Below are positions 1-7,169 of a stretch of DNA of 38,652 nt, one piece after another. Both the position numbers and the translations under genes were made by a program. Numbering within the stretch: position 1 is the stretch's first letter; every line of letters begins with the position of its first letter. The stretch is from CAYNLX01 sp964441535. GTDB taxonomy: Bacteria; Bacillota_I; Bacilli_A; RF39; UBA660. The stretch lies in the NCBI GenBank assembly GCA_964441535.1, contig CAYTXQ010000001.1, forward strand, positions 1 to 38,652, read 5' to 3'. The notes beneath the pieces were generated by a model that was given only the letters and a program-made list of their open reading frames with translations, was not told where the DNA came from and did not search any database.

Positions 1-753
1 AGAGGATTTGAAAAAAGTATACCAATAGGATTTTTAACATATCCAATTAGTCAAGCAGCTGATATAACAGCATTTGATGCAGAATTAGTTCCTGGTGGGG
101 AAGATCAAGAACCGATTTTAGAACAAGATAGAGAGATTGTTAGAGCGTTTAATTCTATATATGGCGAAACATTAGTTGAACCATATTTAATAACACCAGA
201 AAAAGATATTTGTAAGAGATTACCAGGAATAGATGGCAAAAATAAAATGAGTAAATCTTTCGGAAATTGCATATATTTATCAGATGAACCAGAAGTGGTA
301 CAGAAGAAAATAATGGGAATGTTTACTGACCCAAATCATTTAAAAGTAGAAGATCCAGGTGATGTTGAAAACAATGCGGTATTTAAATATTTGGATGCTT
401 TATGTACTGATGAATATTTTACAAAATATTTACCAGAATACAAAAATTTAAATCAATTAAAAGAACATTATAAACGTGGTGGTTTAGGCGATGTAAAAAT
501 AAAAACATTTTTAAATAATGTAATACAAGAAATTTTAACTCCTATAAGAGAAAAAAGACATTATTATGAACAACATATTGATTATGTTTATGATATGTTA
601 GAAGAAGGAAGCAAGATTGCAAGAAAAAAAGCAATTGAAGTATTAAAGAGAGTTAGAAAATCAATAGGAATAGAATATTTTGAAGATTTGGAATTAAAAC
701 ACAGTATATATACAAATGTTGATAAAGAATTGAATGAAAAAAATGAATTATAA
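1..753 (+). CDS. trpS: Tryptophanyl-tRNA synthetase, 3' part (5' end outside window)
   Basis: Cytosolic class I synthetase that charges tRNA-Trp. The frame is open from base 1, so this is the C-terminal 250 residues of a protein usually about 330 long. Visible landmarks are the YPISQAADITAF segment and the GEDQ motif of the Rossmann active site, then the class I signature KMSKS at residues 83-87 of the fragment inside LPGIDGKNKMSKSFGN, and the helical anticodon-binding C-terminus. An ATG at 247 lies just before the KMSKS loop and is internal, not the start. The gene ends 82 bp before an ABC-F gene that has its own candidate promoter. Identification is firm from the motifs; the missing N-terminus (HIGH region) cannot be checked. 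Confidence 0.95.
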   Translation, partial: RGFEKSIPIGFLTYPISQAADITAFDAELVPGGEDQEPILEQDREIVRAFNSIYGETLVEPYLITPEKDICKRLPGIDGKNKMSKSFGNCIYLSDEPEVVQKKIMGMFTDPNHLKVEDPGDVENNAVFKYLDALCTDEYFTKYLPEYKNLNQLKEHYKRGGLGDVKIKTFLNNVIQEILTPIREKRHYYEQHIDYVYDMLEEGSKIARKKAIEVLKRVRKSIGIEYFEDLELKHSIYTNVDKELNEKNEL

Positions 754-759
754 ATTATT

Positions 760-787
760 TGACTTTAATTGTTAGAAGTGTTAGAGT
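760..787 (+). promoter_or_regulatory. Candidate promoter for the ABC-F gene
   Basis: TTGACT (760-765), a 16-bp spacer and TAGAGT (782-787), about 50 bp before the ABC-F start. The -35 matches 5/6 and the -10 only 4/6. ABC-F resistance genes often carry attenuating leaders, but this leader is too short to show a convincing one. Confidence 0.35.
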
Positions 788-835
788 AATAAGCGTTATG
801 AGGATATTTAAAAATATTGATTAAGGTGGGATTTT

Positions 836-2344
836 ATGTCTGTAATTACTGTTTCAAATTTATCATTTCATTATGATGGAAGTTATGACAATATTTTTGA
901 AAATGTTTCTTTTTCAATTGATACTAATTGGAAACTTGGTTTTATTGGACGTAATGGAAGAGGCAAAACCACTTTTTTAAATCTTTTAATGGGCAAATAT
1001 GAATACAGTGGTACGATTTCTGCAAATGTGAATTTCGATTATTTTCCTTATGAAGTTAAAAACAAAAGTATTAGTTCGTTTGAAATAGCTTCTGAAATTA
1101 ATCAAAATTATGAACAATGGGAATTAGAAAAAGAAATTTCACTTTTAGAAATGGATCCAAATATTTTAACAAGACCTTTTGAAACATTAAGCAAAGGAGA
1201 ACAAACTAAGGTTTTATTAGCAATTATGTTTTTGAAAGAAAATGATTTTTTACTTATTGATGAACCTACCAATCACTTAGATGCAGGATCTCGTATAGCT
1301 GTTGCAAAATATTTAAAAAGTAAACGTAGTTTTATTTTAGTTTCACATGACCGAATATTTCTTGACACTTGTATTGACCATGTTTTGTCTATAAATCGTG
1401 CGAACATTGAAATTCAGCAAGGTAATTTTTCTTCTTGGTGGGAAAATAAAGAACGACAAGATAATTTTGAATTAAATGAAAACGAAAAACTAAAAAAAGA
1501 TATTATAAGGTTAGAACAATCCGCAAGACAATCAGCAGGATGGTCTCATCAAATTGAAAATACAAAATTCCGCGATATAAGTCAAAGTGATAATAGAGTT
1601 GATAAAGGATTTATTGGTAAAAAAGCATCAAAAATGATGAAGAGATCTATAGCAGCACAAAATCGCAAAAATAAAGCCATTGAAGATAAATCAAAACTTT
1701 TAAAAAACATTGAAATGGCAGAAGATTTAAAATTAAGTCCATTAATTTATAGAGCTAATAGATTAATTGATATTTCAGATTTGTCAATTTCTTATGGTGA
1801 AAATATAGTTTGTAATAATGTGAATTTCACAGTTGAAAATGGTGACAGGCTTCAACTCAAAGGAAATAATGGATGTGGGAAGTCAAGTATTATAAAATTA
1901 ATTTTAGGTCAAAATCTTGAATATAGTGGGCATTTATATGTGGCAAACGATCTTATAGTTTCCTATGTTTCACAGGATACATCCTATTTAAACGGAAATT
2001 TGACTGATTTTTCAAAATCCAATAATATTGATGAGAGTCTTTTTAAATCTATTCTTCGTAAACTTGATTTTTCAAGAATTCAATTTGAAAAAAACATTGA
2101 AAATTATAGTGAAGGTCAAAAGAAAAAAATTTTAATAGCAAAAAGTTTGTGTGAGCAGGCAGATTTATATATTTGGGATGAACCTTTGAATTATATTGAT
2201 GTTTTATCTAGAATTCAAATTGAAGATGTAATTTTAAATTATTGTCCAACTATGATTTTTGTTGAACATGATCAATTGTTTTCAGAGAAAGTCGCAACTA
2301 AATCTCTTGTTTTAGAACCAAATTATAAAAATAAGCAAAGGTAA
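836..2344 (+). CDS. Lsa-type ABC-F ribosome-protection ATPase
   Basis: Soluble twin-ATPase of the ABC-F family, without membrane segments. ABC-F proteins bind the ribosomal E site and dislodge antibiotics from the peptidyl transferase centre. Nucleotide-binding domain 1 has Walker A GRNGRGKTT (38-46), signature LSKGE (118-122) and Walker B IDEPTNHLD (141-149). A charged linker spans about 200-300. Domain 2 has GNNGCGKS (343-350), a YSEGQ signature (424-428) and WDEPLNYID (447-455). The overall pattern (TNWKLGFIGRNGRGKTT, WELEKE, WDEPLNY) follows the Lsa(A/B/C) group from memory, linked to lincosamide, streptogramin A and pleuromutilin resistance; the actual spectrum is inferred. The start ATG follows AAGGTGGG. 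Arginine is often CGN here, unlike most neighbours that use AGA, which hints at transfer. Confidence 0.88.
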   Translation: MSVITVSNLSFHYDGSYDNIFENVSFSIDTNWKLGFIGRNGRGKTTFLNLLMGKYEYSGTISANVNFDYFPYEVKNKSISSFEIASEINQNYEQWELEKEISLLEMDPNILTRPFETLSKGEQTKVLLAIMFLKENDFLLIDEPTNHLDAGSRIAVAKYLKSKRSFILVSHDRIFLDTCIDHVLSINRANIEIQQGNFSSWWENKERQDNFELNENEKLKKDIIRLEQSARQSAGWSHQIENTKFRDISQSDNRVDKGFIGKKASKMMKRSIAAQNRKNKAIEDKSKLLKNIEMAEDLKLSPLIYRANRLIDISDLSISYGENIVCNNVNFTVENGDRLQLKGNNGCGKSSIIKLILGQNLEYSGHLYVANDLIVSYVSQDTSYLNGNLTDFSKSNNIDESLFKSILRKLDFSRIQFEKNIENYSEGQKKKILIAKSLCEQADLYIWDEPLNYIDVLSRIQIEDVILNYCPTMIFVEHDQLFSEKVATKSLVLEPNYKNKQR

Positions 2345-2365
2345 ATAATAAATTTTATTTTTATA

Positions 2366-2393
2366 TTGACAAATTACAAAAAAATGTTAATAT
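2366..2393 (+). promoter_or_regulatory. Promoter for the glycosyltransferase and APH-like genes
   Basis: Perfect -35 TTGACA (2366-2371), 16-bp spacer, -10 TAATAT (2388-2393). It sits just after the ABC-F stop and about 24 bp before the glycosyltransferase ATG. The TTG that would extend that reading frame upstream is part of this -35, which supports the downstream start. Confidence 0.5.
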
Positions 2394-2416
2394 TACTATT
2401 AATTAGGAGGTATTTT

Positions 2417-3361
2417 ATGAAACCAAAAATTGCAGTGGTCATGCCAGTTTACAATGCAAAAAATTTTATTAGAGAAGGACTTGATAGTTTAATTAATCAA
2501 AGTTTTAAAGATATTATAATTATATGTGTAAACGATGCTTCTCCAGATAATTGTAACAAAATATTAACTGAATATGAAAAAAAAGATAATCGTATTGTGG
2601 TTATCAACCACGAAATAAACAAGGGTGCTGGTGCAGCTAGAAATACTGGACTGGATTATATTTATGAAAATTTACCTGATGTTGAATATATTTCTTTTGT
2701 GGATGCCGATGACCGAATTGAACTTAATACTTATGAAAAAACTTATAATGAAGCAAAAAAATCTGATGCTGATATTCTAAATTTTAATTTTCTACCAAGC
2801 ACTTATTGGCAATATAAAACAGAAGCCAATAGTGAACCACTTGATTATAAAAACGATTGTTTAGATGCATTATTTGAACATAAAGAATTTTATACCTTTG
2901 TTGTATGCTGGAGTAAACTTTACAAAAAAGAATTATTAAGGGATATACGTTTTTCTGATTTAGGATTCTTTGAAGATGGGAATTTTGCTTATAAAGTTCT
3001 TCCGAGAGCTAAAAAAATGCGAGTTATTCCAGATACACTTTATTTTTATAATATTGAAAATCCAGAATCTACATGTGGAAAAATTTCTAATGCAAATAGA
3101 TTGAAAGCAATTTTTAAGACAATAAAAGAAACTTTTAATGATTGGGAAAAACTTGGAATTCTTGAAAAGTACAAGTATCAATATATTCAACATATTCTTC
3201 TCTACACTTCATTGGTTTGTCCTGATGTTTTAGAGGGTAATTATATTAATGAGTTAAATAACTGTTTTGGACTAAATGTTTTAGATGAAAAAATTATGAA
3301 TAAAATGTCAGAAGAAACTAAAAGTCTAATTTTAAAAATGACTAAAAAAATTGAGGACTAG
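2417..3361 (+). CDS. Family 2 glycosyltransferase (GT-A fold)
   Basis: Predicted 314-aa transferase moving a sugar from a nucleotide-sugar donor to a surface glycan acceptor. N-terminal GT2 features are the nucleotide-binding start VVMPVYNAKNFI (7-18), CVND (37-40), the GAGAARNTGLD segment (70-80) and a DxD-type metal site VDADD (95-99); an acidic EDG lies further on, as in EpsH/WaaB-type enzymes. No transmembrane segment, so it probably acts at the inner face of the membrane. The start ATG follows AGGAGG by 6 bases; a longer frame from 2366 would run through the promoter. It lies between two resistance-like genes with no other sugar genes nearby, so its acceptor cannot be guessed. CGN arginines are present as in the ABC-F gene. 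Confidence 0.85.
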   Translation: MKPKIAVVMPVYNAKNFIREGLDSLINQSFKDIIIICVNDASPDNCNKILTEYEKKDNRIVVINHEINKGAGAARNTGLDYIYENLPDVEYISFVDADDRIELNTYEKTYNEAKKSDADILNFNFLPSTYWQYKTEANSEPLDYKNDCLDALFEHKEFYTFVVCWSKLYKKELLRDIRFSDLGFFEDGNFAYKVLPRAKKMRVIPDTLYFYNIENPESTCGKISNANRLKAIFKTIKETFNDWEKLGILEKYKYQYIQHILLYTSLVCPDVLEGNYINELNNCFGLNVLDEKIMNKMSEETKSLILKMTKKIED

Positions 3362-3404
3362 ATTTTCTAGTTCTTTATTTATAAATATAACAAAGGAGAT
3401 AAAT

Positions 3405-4370
3405 ATGATAACTTTACCAGAAAAATACAAAAATAATATAGTGTCTATGTTTGGTATTATAGGAGAAAATTGGATAGCAAATGTTCCAAAAATTATAGAT
3501 AAATATATTAAAAAATTTAATTTAAAAAATATAAAAATTCCAAATGATTTTACTTATAATATAATTTTATTTGCTGATAGTAAAGATTTTGGGCAGGTAG
3601 TATTAAAGGCAGAAATTCCATTTAAAGAAATGACTTTAAGAGAATCAGTAGCTTTAAAGTTAAATGATGGCAAGGGAGCTTGTAAATGCTATTATAGCAA
3701 CATAGATGATGGTATTTTAATAATAGAAAGGCTTTTACCTGGTAAATCATTAAATACAATTAATAATATAGATGAAAGAATAAAGGTTTTTTCTGAAGTT
3801 GCTTCAAAATTTAATATTAGAGTTAAAGATAGTCAAGGATTACCATCATATAGAGAAATCTTAAATAGATCAATTAATATAGCAAATAATGATCCACAAA
3901 AATTTAAACCAGTAAAAAATTTGTTATCTGTAGCAAATTCAATATATAATGAAATAGAAGAAAAAAATGATTCTAATTATTTATTACATTCTGATTTATA
4001 TTGTGATAATATTCTAACAACTAATGACGGATGGAAAACAATTGATCCTCATGGTTTTATTGGAGAGAAAATATTAGACTCTGCAATATTTATTATGAAA
4101 GAACTTGAAAATTCAAATTTTAGCAGTGATGATATTTGTAATATTTTAACATTAATGGGAAAATATTATGATTCAGATGAATTAGAGTTATGCAAAGCTC
4201 TATTCGTAAATTATGTATTAAACGTATGTTGGGATATTGAAGTCAATTTAGATTTAAAATATATTGAAGATTGTGTTAATAAAGCAAAAACAATACTTAA
4301 TTACTTAACAAATCAAACATTAAATAATCAAAATCAACAAGAATCAAATAGTAAAAAATTAATAAAATAA
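3405..4370 (+). CDS. APH(6)/streptomycin 6-kinase-like phosphotransferase
   Basis: 321-aa protein with the aminoglycoside phosphotransferase fold, closest in pattern to the APH(6)/hydroxyurea phosphotransferase family (Pfam APH_6_hur): an N-terminal segment with a candidate ATP-binding lysine in VVLKAE (65-70), hinge IIERLLPGKSL (106-116), catalytic loop LLHSDLYCDNIL (193-204, Brenner-type HxDxxxxN, candidate catalytic Asp197), and metal-binding IDPHG (213-217) in place of DFG. Family members phosphorylate streptomycin; whether this one acts on an aminoglycoside or another metabolite is not shown. Start chosen at 3405, after AAAGGAGAT, not the upstream in-frame codon overlapping the previous gene. 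It lies 43 bp after the glycosyltransferase and is probably co-transcribed with it. Confidence 0.75.
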   Translation: MITLPEKYKNNIVSMFGIIGENWIANVPKIIDKYIKKFNLKNIKIPNDFTYNIILFADSKDFGQVVLKAEIPFKEMTLRESVALKLNDGKGACKCYYSNIDDGILIIERLLPGKSLNTINNIDERIKVFSEVASKFNIRVKDSQGLPSYREILNRSINIANNDPQKFKPVKNLLSVANSIYNEIEEKNDSNYLLHSDLYCDNILTTNDGWKTIDPHGFIGEKILDSAIFIMKELENSNFSSDDICNILTLMGKYYDSDELELCKALFVNYVLNVCWDIEVNLDLKYIEDCVNKAKTILNYLTNQTLNNQNQQESNSKKLIK

Positions 4371-4482
4371 ATCTATTTACGATTTATTATGAAAGAATTA
4401 ATATTTACTTTTTTCTATGTGAAGAATAAAATTCTAGGATATACTTATACCATATTATTTTCTACAATTGATTATAATCTTC

Positions 4483-4511
4483 TTGTATTTTTTACCAAAA
4501 AGTGGTATAAT
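4483..4511 (+). promoter_or_regulatory. Extended -10 promoter of a structured leader/sRNA
   Basis: TGGTATAAT (4503-4511) is a perfect extended -10 element. A weak -35 (TTGTAT, 4483-4488) lies exactly 17 bp upstream. The predicted transcript start near 4518 is almost 190 nt ahead of the next ORF, leaving a long leader that contains clear hairpins. Confidence 0.6.
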
Positions 4512-4599
4512 TACAATGTAATTAAGAAATGACATCTTAATTATATAATTGGTACTGTATAACAGTAACTAAATAATTAAAAATTTTATATAATATATT

Positions 4600-4644
4600 A
4601 AGCAGTACCTAATATTAATTAAAAAATATTTTGTGCTGCTTTTT
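4600..4644 (+). terminator. Intrinsic terminator inside the leader
   Basis: AAGCAGTAC (4600-4608) pairs with GTGCTGCTT (4633-4641) with one G-U pair, with an inner AATATT/AATATT helix (4611-4616 with 4625-4630), followed by a run of T. Its 5' arm overlaps the sequence that can pair with 4551-4557. Confidence 0.65.
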
Positions 4645-4648
4645 ACGT

Positions 4649-4672
4649 AACAGATTAAAATTATCTGTTTTA
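4649..4672 (+). terminator. Second terminator-like hairpin before the orphan gene
   Basis: AACAGAT (4649-4655) pairs with ATCTGTT (4663-4669) around a 7-nt loop, followed by TTTAT. It is weaker than the preceding terminator and could be a backup or a processing site. Confidence 0.35.
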
Positions 4673-4705
4673 TAAAAATATTAGCTTTAATGGAGGAAAA
4701 TTTTT

Positions 4706-5401
4706 ATGAAAGAATTTGATAATAATATGTCTAAGGTTTTAGATATTCAACTTGCTTTGGAAAATTATCAAGATAATACAGGAGAAAATACAGATTTAAT
4801 AAATAAAGCATTTTCAGAAATATCAATTTTAAGAAAAAGTGAGAATGAATTATCTGAAGAAGAACGACTTAATTCATCAAAAAACTTATTAATAAAACTA
4901 AATAAATTATTAGATGAAATAGGTAGAGAAAAATTTATATTTTATGATGATGGTGATATAGATTATATATGGAAACACATAAACAGTAAAACGAGAGATA
5001 CAAATAATAAAGATGATAAAGCTTTGGAATATGCGAGATATAATGAAGATGAAAATATTAAAATAGAAAATTTAAATCAAGAAGTGGAAATTATGTTTAG
5101 TCATCTAGTTGCGGCAATTACAAAAATATTATCTTTTAAATCATATAAAGAAGCACATAAAGAGTATAAAAAAGTATTATCTATTATACTTAAATGGTCA
5201 AATAAATATAATATCAGTAAAAAATTATCATTAATAAATCACAAAGATTTGTTAGATGTATATAAAAAATTAGAAGAGTTAAAAAGTAAATGGTTATTTG
5301 ATGCCAATCTAGGCGAAGAAAGTGAATTAAGTGATGAAGTAATCGTTTGGATGTGGGAATTAATGCAATTAAGAAAATTAGAAATTGAAAAGGAAAAATA
5401 A
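4706..5401 (+). CDS. Uncharacterised 231-aa soluble helical protein
   Basis: I do not recognise this protein. It has no signal peptide or membrane segment, is highly charged and almost certainly helical (long Leu/Ile/Lys/Glu runs), with an Asp/Asn-rich middle (about residues 77-105) and a Trp-rich end (WSNKYN, KSKWLFD, VIVWMWELMQLRK). The start ATG follows TGGAGGAAAA. It stands alone: the leader RNA with terminators precedes it, and a separate small transcription unit follows. An 11-bp direct repeat (TTTTTACGTAA) occurs at 4640-4650 and 5411-5421, on either side. The orphan status and location beside resistance genes suggest an accessory or mobile-derived gene. No function is proposed. Confidence 0.7.
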   Translation: MKEFDNNMSKVLDIQLALENYQDNTGENTDLINKAFSEISILRKSENELSEEERLNSSKNLLIKLNKLLDEIGREKFIFYDDGDIDYIWKHINSKTRDTNNKDDKALEYARYNEDENIKIENLNQEVEIMFSHLVAAITKILSFKSYKEAHKEYKKVLSIILKWSNKYNISKKLSLINHKDLLDVYKKLEELKSKWLFDANLGEESELSDEVIVWMWELMQLRKLEIEKEK

Positions 5402-5467
5402 TTTATATCGTTTTTACGTAAAGTAAGTAAAAATAACATAAATATGTAATAGTCTTATTTACTTATA

Positions 5468-5481
5468 TGTTAAAATATAAT
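5468..5481 (+). promoter_or_regulatory. Candidate promoter of the 15-codon peptide gene
   Basis: TGTTAAAAT (5468-5476, extended -10 form) overlaps TATAAT (5476-5481). No good -35 is visible at 17 bp. Either -10 would start a transcript near 5483-5488, before the small ORF. Confidence 0.4.
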
Positions 5482-5522
5482 TATAGGGGGAATATACTGT
5501 ACAATGAAAGGAGGGAAGAAAC

Positions 5523-5570
5523 ATGAATTGGAGATTATTTATAAGAAACGTACTTGGAAGATTTGCTTAA
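5523..5570 (+). CDS. Candidate 15-aa peptide gene
   Basis: A 15-codon ORF encoding MNWRLFIRNVLGRFA, behind one of the strongest ribosome-binding sites in the window (AAAGGAGGG, 5507-5515, 7 bases from the ATG). Three arginines and no acidic residues make it cationic and amphipathic. It appears to be its own transcription unit: a -10 at 5468-5481 upstream, a T-rich terminator at 5619-5657 downstream, and the next gene has a separate promoter. Possible roles are a leader peptide, a small type I-like toxin, a signalling peptide or a membrane-active peptide; none is demonstrated. A 25-codon ORF from 5504 overlaps it in another frame with a poorer ribosome site. The rest of 5402-5723 holds only promoters and hairpins. 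Confidence 0.45.
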   Translation: MNWRLFIRNVLGRFA

Positions 5571-5618
5571 AAAATAAATAATTGTTTTCTATAGGCAATA
5601 ATTATTTAATTGTAAGAA

Positions 5619-5657
5619 GAGAAACTTTAAAAATTTTAATTTTAAGTTTCTTTTTTT
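5619..5657 (+). terminator. Intrinsic terminator after the peptide ORF
   Basis: GAAACTT (5621-5627) pairs with AAGTTTC (5644-5650), extended by A/T pairs inside, and is followed by seven T (5651-5657). Confidence 0.75.
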
Positions 5658-5667
5658 AAATTAAACA

Positions 5668-5696
5668 TTGAATAAAAATAAGATTGTTGTTATAAT
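5668..5696 (+). promoter_or_regulatory. Promoter of the CPBP-like gene
   Basis: TTGAAT (5668-5673), exactly 17 bp, TATAAT (5691-5696), giving a leader of about 20 nt before the ATG at 5724. Confidence 0.65.
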
Positions 5697-5723
5697 AAAC
5701 ATTAGAAAGTAGGTTTTTTATTT

Positions 5724-6416
5724 ATGGAAAAAGGTAGTTTTAAATTAAATAATATAACAAAAACTTTAGCAGTCTTTCTATTATATTTTACTTATACAAA
5801 TATTACTATGTATATTTGTAATACTTTTGGAATTAAATATGATTTAAGTATTGCATTATATGTTGATTGTGTTTTTATGTTTATACTCGTATATATATAT
5901 CAAAATAATATTAAAGCTGATATAAAAAATCTTAAAGAAAATTATTCACTAAAGAAAATTCTAAAGACTATAATTTTTACTGTTTTAATAATTTTCTTTG
6001 CATATCTTTTATTTACTTTAATTGTTACTGTTTTTTTCCCAAATGTTCAAACAAGTAGTGATGATAATACCGAAAAAATAAGAGATTTATACAATATTTC
6101 AGTTTTTTACACTATATTTAAAACCTTAATTTTTGGTGTTGTTGCTGAAGAATTGTTATTTAGAGAGGCTGTTAGAGATATAATAAAAAGAAAATGGCTA
6201 TTTATAATAATAAGTGTTTTAATTTATACAACTATAAATTTTATATATACAGATTTTACAACTAAAACACTACTATTTGATATTATTTTTAAATTATATT
6301 GGGGTTTTATGTTTTCCATTACTTATATTAAAAATAATAGTAATATAGTAATATTGATATTAATTAAATTTGTGTATAATTTAATTCCATTGACAATTTT
6401 GTTATTGGGATTATAA
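5724..6416 (+). CDS. CPBP (CAAX protease/bacteriocin-processing) family membrane protein, probably inactive
   Basis: 230-aa polytopic membrane protein with about seven hydrophobic segments. The family hallmark EExxxR is present as AEELLFRE (141-148; Glu142, Glu143, Arg147). Active CPBP/ABI glutamic intramembrane proteases also need histidines in later motifs (FxxxH and HxxxN). Here the corresponding stretches read INFIYTDF and IKFVYNLI, and the whole protein contains no histidine, so protease activity is doubtful. Some family members act as bacteriocin immunity proteins. The gene has its own promoter at 5668-5696 and follows the 15-codon peptide gene; a peptide/immunity pairing is only a hypothesis. 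A surface-protein gene follows 36 bp later. Confidence 0.75.
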   Translation: MEKGSFKLNNITKTLAVFLLYFTYTNITMYICNTFGIKYDLSIALYVDCVFMFILVYIYQNNIKADIKNLKENYSLKKILKTIIFTVLIIFFAYLLFTLIVTVFFPNVQTSSDDNTEKIRDLYNISVFYTIFKTLIFGVVAEELLFREAVRDIIKRKWLFIIISVLIYTTINFIYTDFTTKTLLFDIIFKLYWGFMFSITYIKNNSNIVILILIKFVYNLIPLTILLLGL

Positions 6417-6452
6417 AATATATGATTTAATTATTTAGAGAGGAGTTTTATC

Positions 6453-7124
6453 TTGAGAAAGAATGGTTTAATTTTATTTATTATTACAGCAATATTTGTT
6501 TTTATATTTATTTTAGGATCTACTATTAATAAAAAATTAATTAATAAAGAAGATAAAACTTCTAATAAAGTTGCTAATAGCAAAGAAACTAAAATAATTA
6601 AAACAGAAAGTAAAAATTATATTTCTTATTTAGTGGAAGACCAAGAAAGAGATTTGACATATACATGGAGTTTTAAAAAGACTAAGGATTTTAATGATAA
6701 AGTTAATAATTTAATTGAAAATTTAAGTTTAAGATTAATGATAGATGCTACTACAGAAAGTACTAAAGAAATAAATGAATTAGTTAATCAAGATAAAACT
6801 ATAGTTAGTTTTGATTATCATGGTACTTTACCAGAAAAAGCAGTTGTAAAGATTAATGTATCAGATAAATTTAAAGATGGAGATAAATTATATTTATATT
6901 ATTATAATGAAGATAAAAGTCAAATTGAATTTATAGATGATAATATAATAGTAAATGATGGTTATGCTGAATTTAGTATAGATCATTGCTCTGATTATTT
7001 TTTAACAGCAGCAGTAGTAAATGATGTTGCTAAAAATCCTAAGAGTATTAATTATATTATTATTGGTTTAGGTCTTGTTGTATTTGGATTAGTTGCATAT
7101 ACTTTAGCGCAGAGTAAGAAATAG
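6453..7124 (+). CDS. Membrane-anchored surface protein with a beta-rich extracellular domain
   Basis: 223-aa protein starting with TTG after AGAGAGGAG. It has an N-terminal hydrophobic segment (about 5-24, uncleaved anchor or signal), a charged extracellular region, and a C-terminal membrane segment (about 198-217) ending in a short basic tail, so both ends are anchored. The middle (about 120-187: FDYHGTLPEKAVVKINVSD, DGDKLYLYYYNEDKSQIEF, FSIDHCSDYFLTAA) resembles a beta-domain I associate with Firmicutes surface proteins. There is no LPXTG motif. It is probably co-transcribed with the CPBP-like gene and ends in a strong terminator overlapping its stop codon. Function unknown. Confidence 0.7.
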   Translation: MRKNGLILFIITAIFVFIFILGSTINKKLINKEDKTSNKVANSKETKIIKTESKNYISYLVEDQERDLTYTWSFKKTKDFNDKVNNLIENLSLRLMIDATTESTKEINELVNQDKTIVSFDYHGTLPEKAVVKINVSDKFKDGDKLYLYYYNEDKSQIEFIDDNIIVNDGYAEFSIDHCSDYFLTAAVVNDVAKNPKSINYIIIGLGLVVFGLVAYTLAQSKK

Positions 7125-7143
7125 TTATTATTTCTTATTTTTT
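7115..7143 (+). terminator. Intrinsic terminator overlapping the stop codon of the surface-protein gene
   Basis: TAAGAAATA (7115-7123) pairs perfectly with TATTTCTTA (7129-7137) around loop GTTAT, followed by TTTTTT. The TAG stop (7122-7124) is inside the hairpin. Confidence 0.8.
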
Positions 7144-7153
7144 ATGCTATAAT
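7125..7153 (+). promoter_or_regulatory. Extended -10 promoter of obg
   Basis: TGCTATAAT (7145-7153) with TTATTA (7125-7130) 17 bp upstream of the hexamer. The -35 lies inside the preceding terminator hairpin. A start near 7160 leaves only about 10 nt before the obg ATG. Confidence 0.6.
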
Positions 7154-7169
7154 TTGTTTGGTGAATATT

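Larger units (their letters stand above)
4518..4705 (+). ncRNA. Structured leader RNA with attenuator-like alternative pairing
   Basis: The 335-bp gap 4371-4705 holds no gene but a predicted RNA. Hairpin 1 pairs 4519-4527 with 4535-4543 (9 perfect pairs, 7-nt loop). Hairpin 2 pairs TACTGT (4553-4558) with ACAGTA (4562-4567). A terminator hairpin lies at 4600-4641. GGTACTG (4551-4557) is also perfectly complementary to CAGTACC (4603-4609), so it could open hairpin 2 and trap the 5' arm of the terminator. That is the geometry of a transcription attenuator controlling the gene at 4706. The alternative is a stand-alone sRNA of about 125 nt. I do not recognise a known riboswitch class in it. Confidence 0.45.

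Noticed and set aside
5504..5581. 25-codon ORF (starts MKGGKKHELE) overlapping the 15-codon peptide
   Set aside because: Its start is 13 bases from the only upstream G-rich stretch, whereas the AAAGGAGGG site is at ideal distance for the 15-codon ORF.
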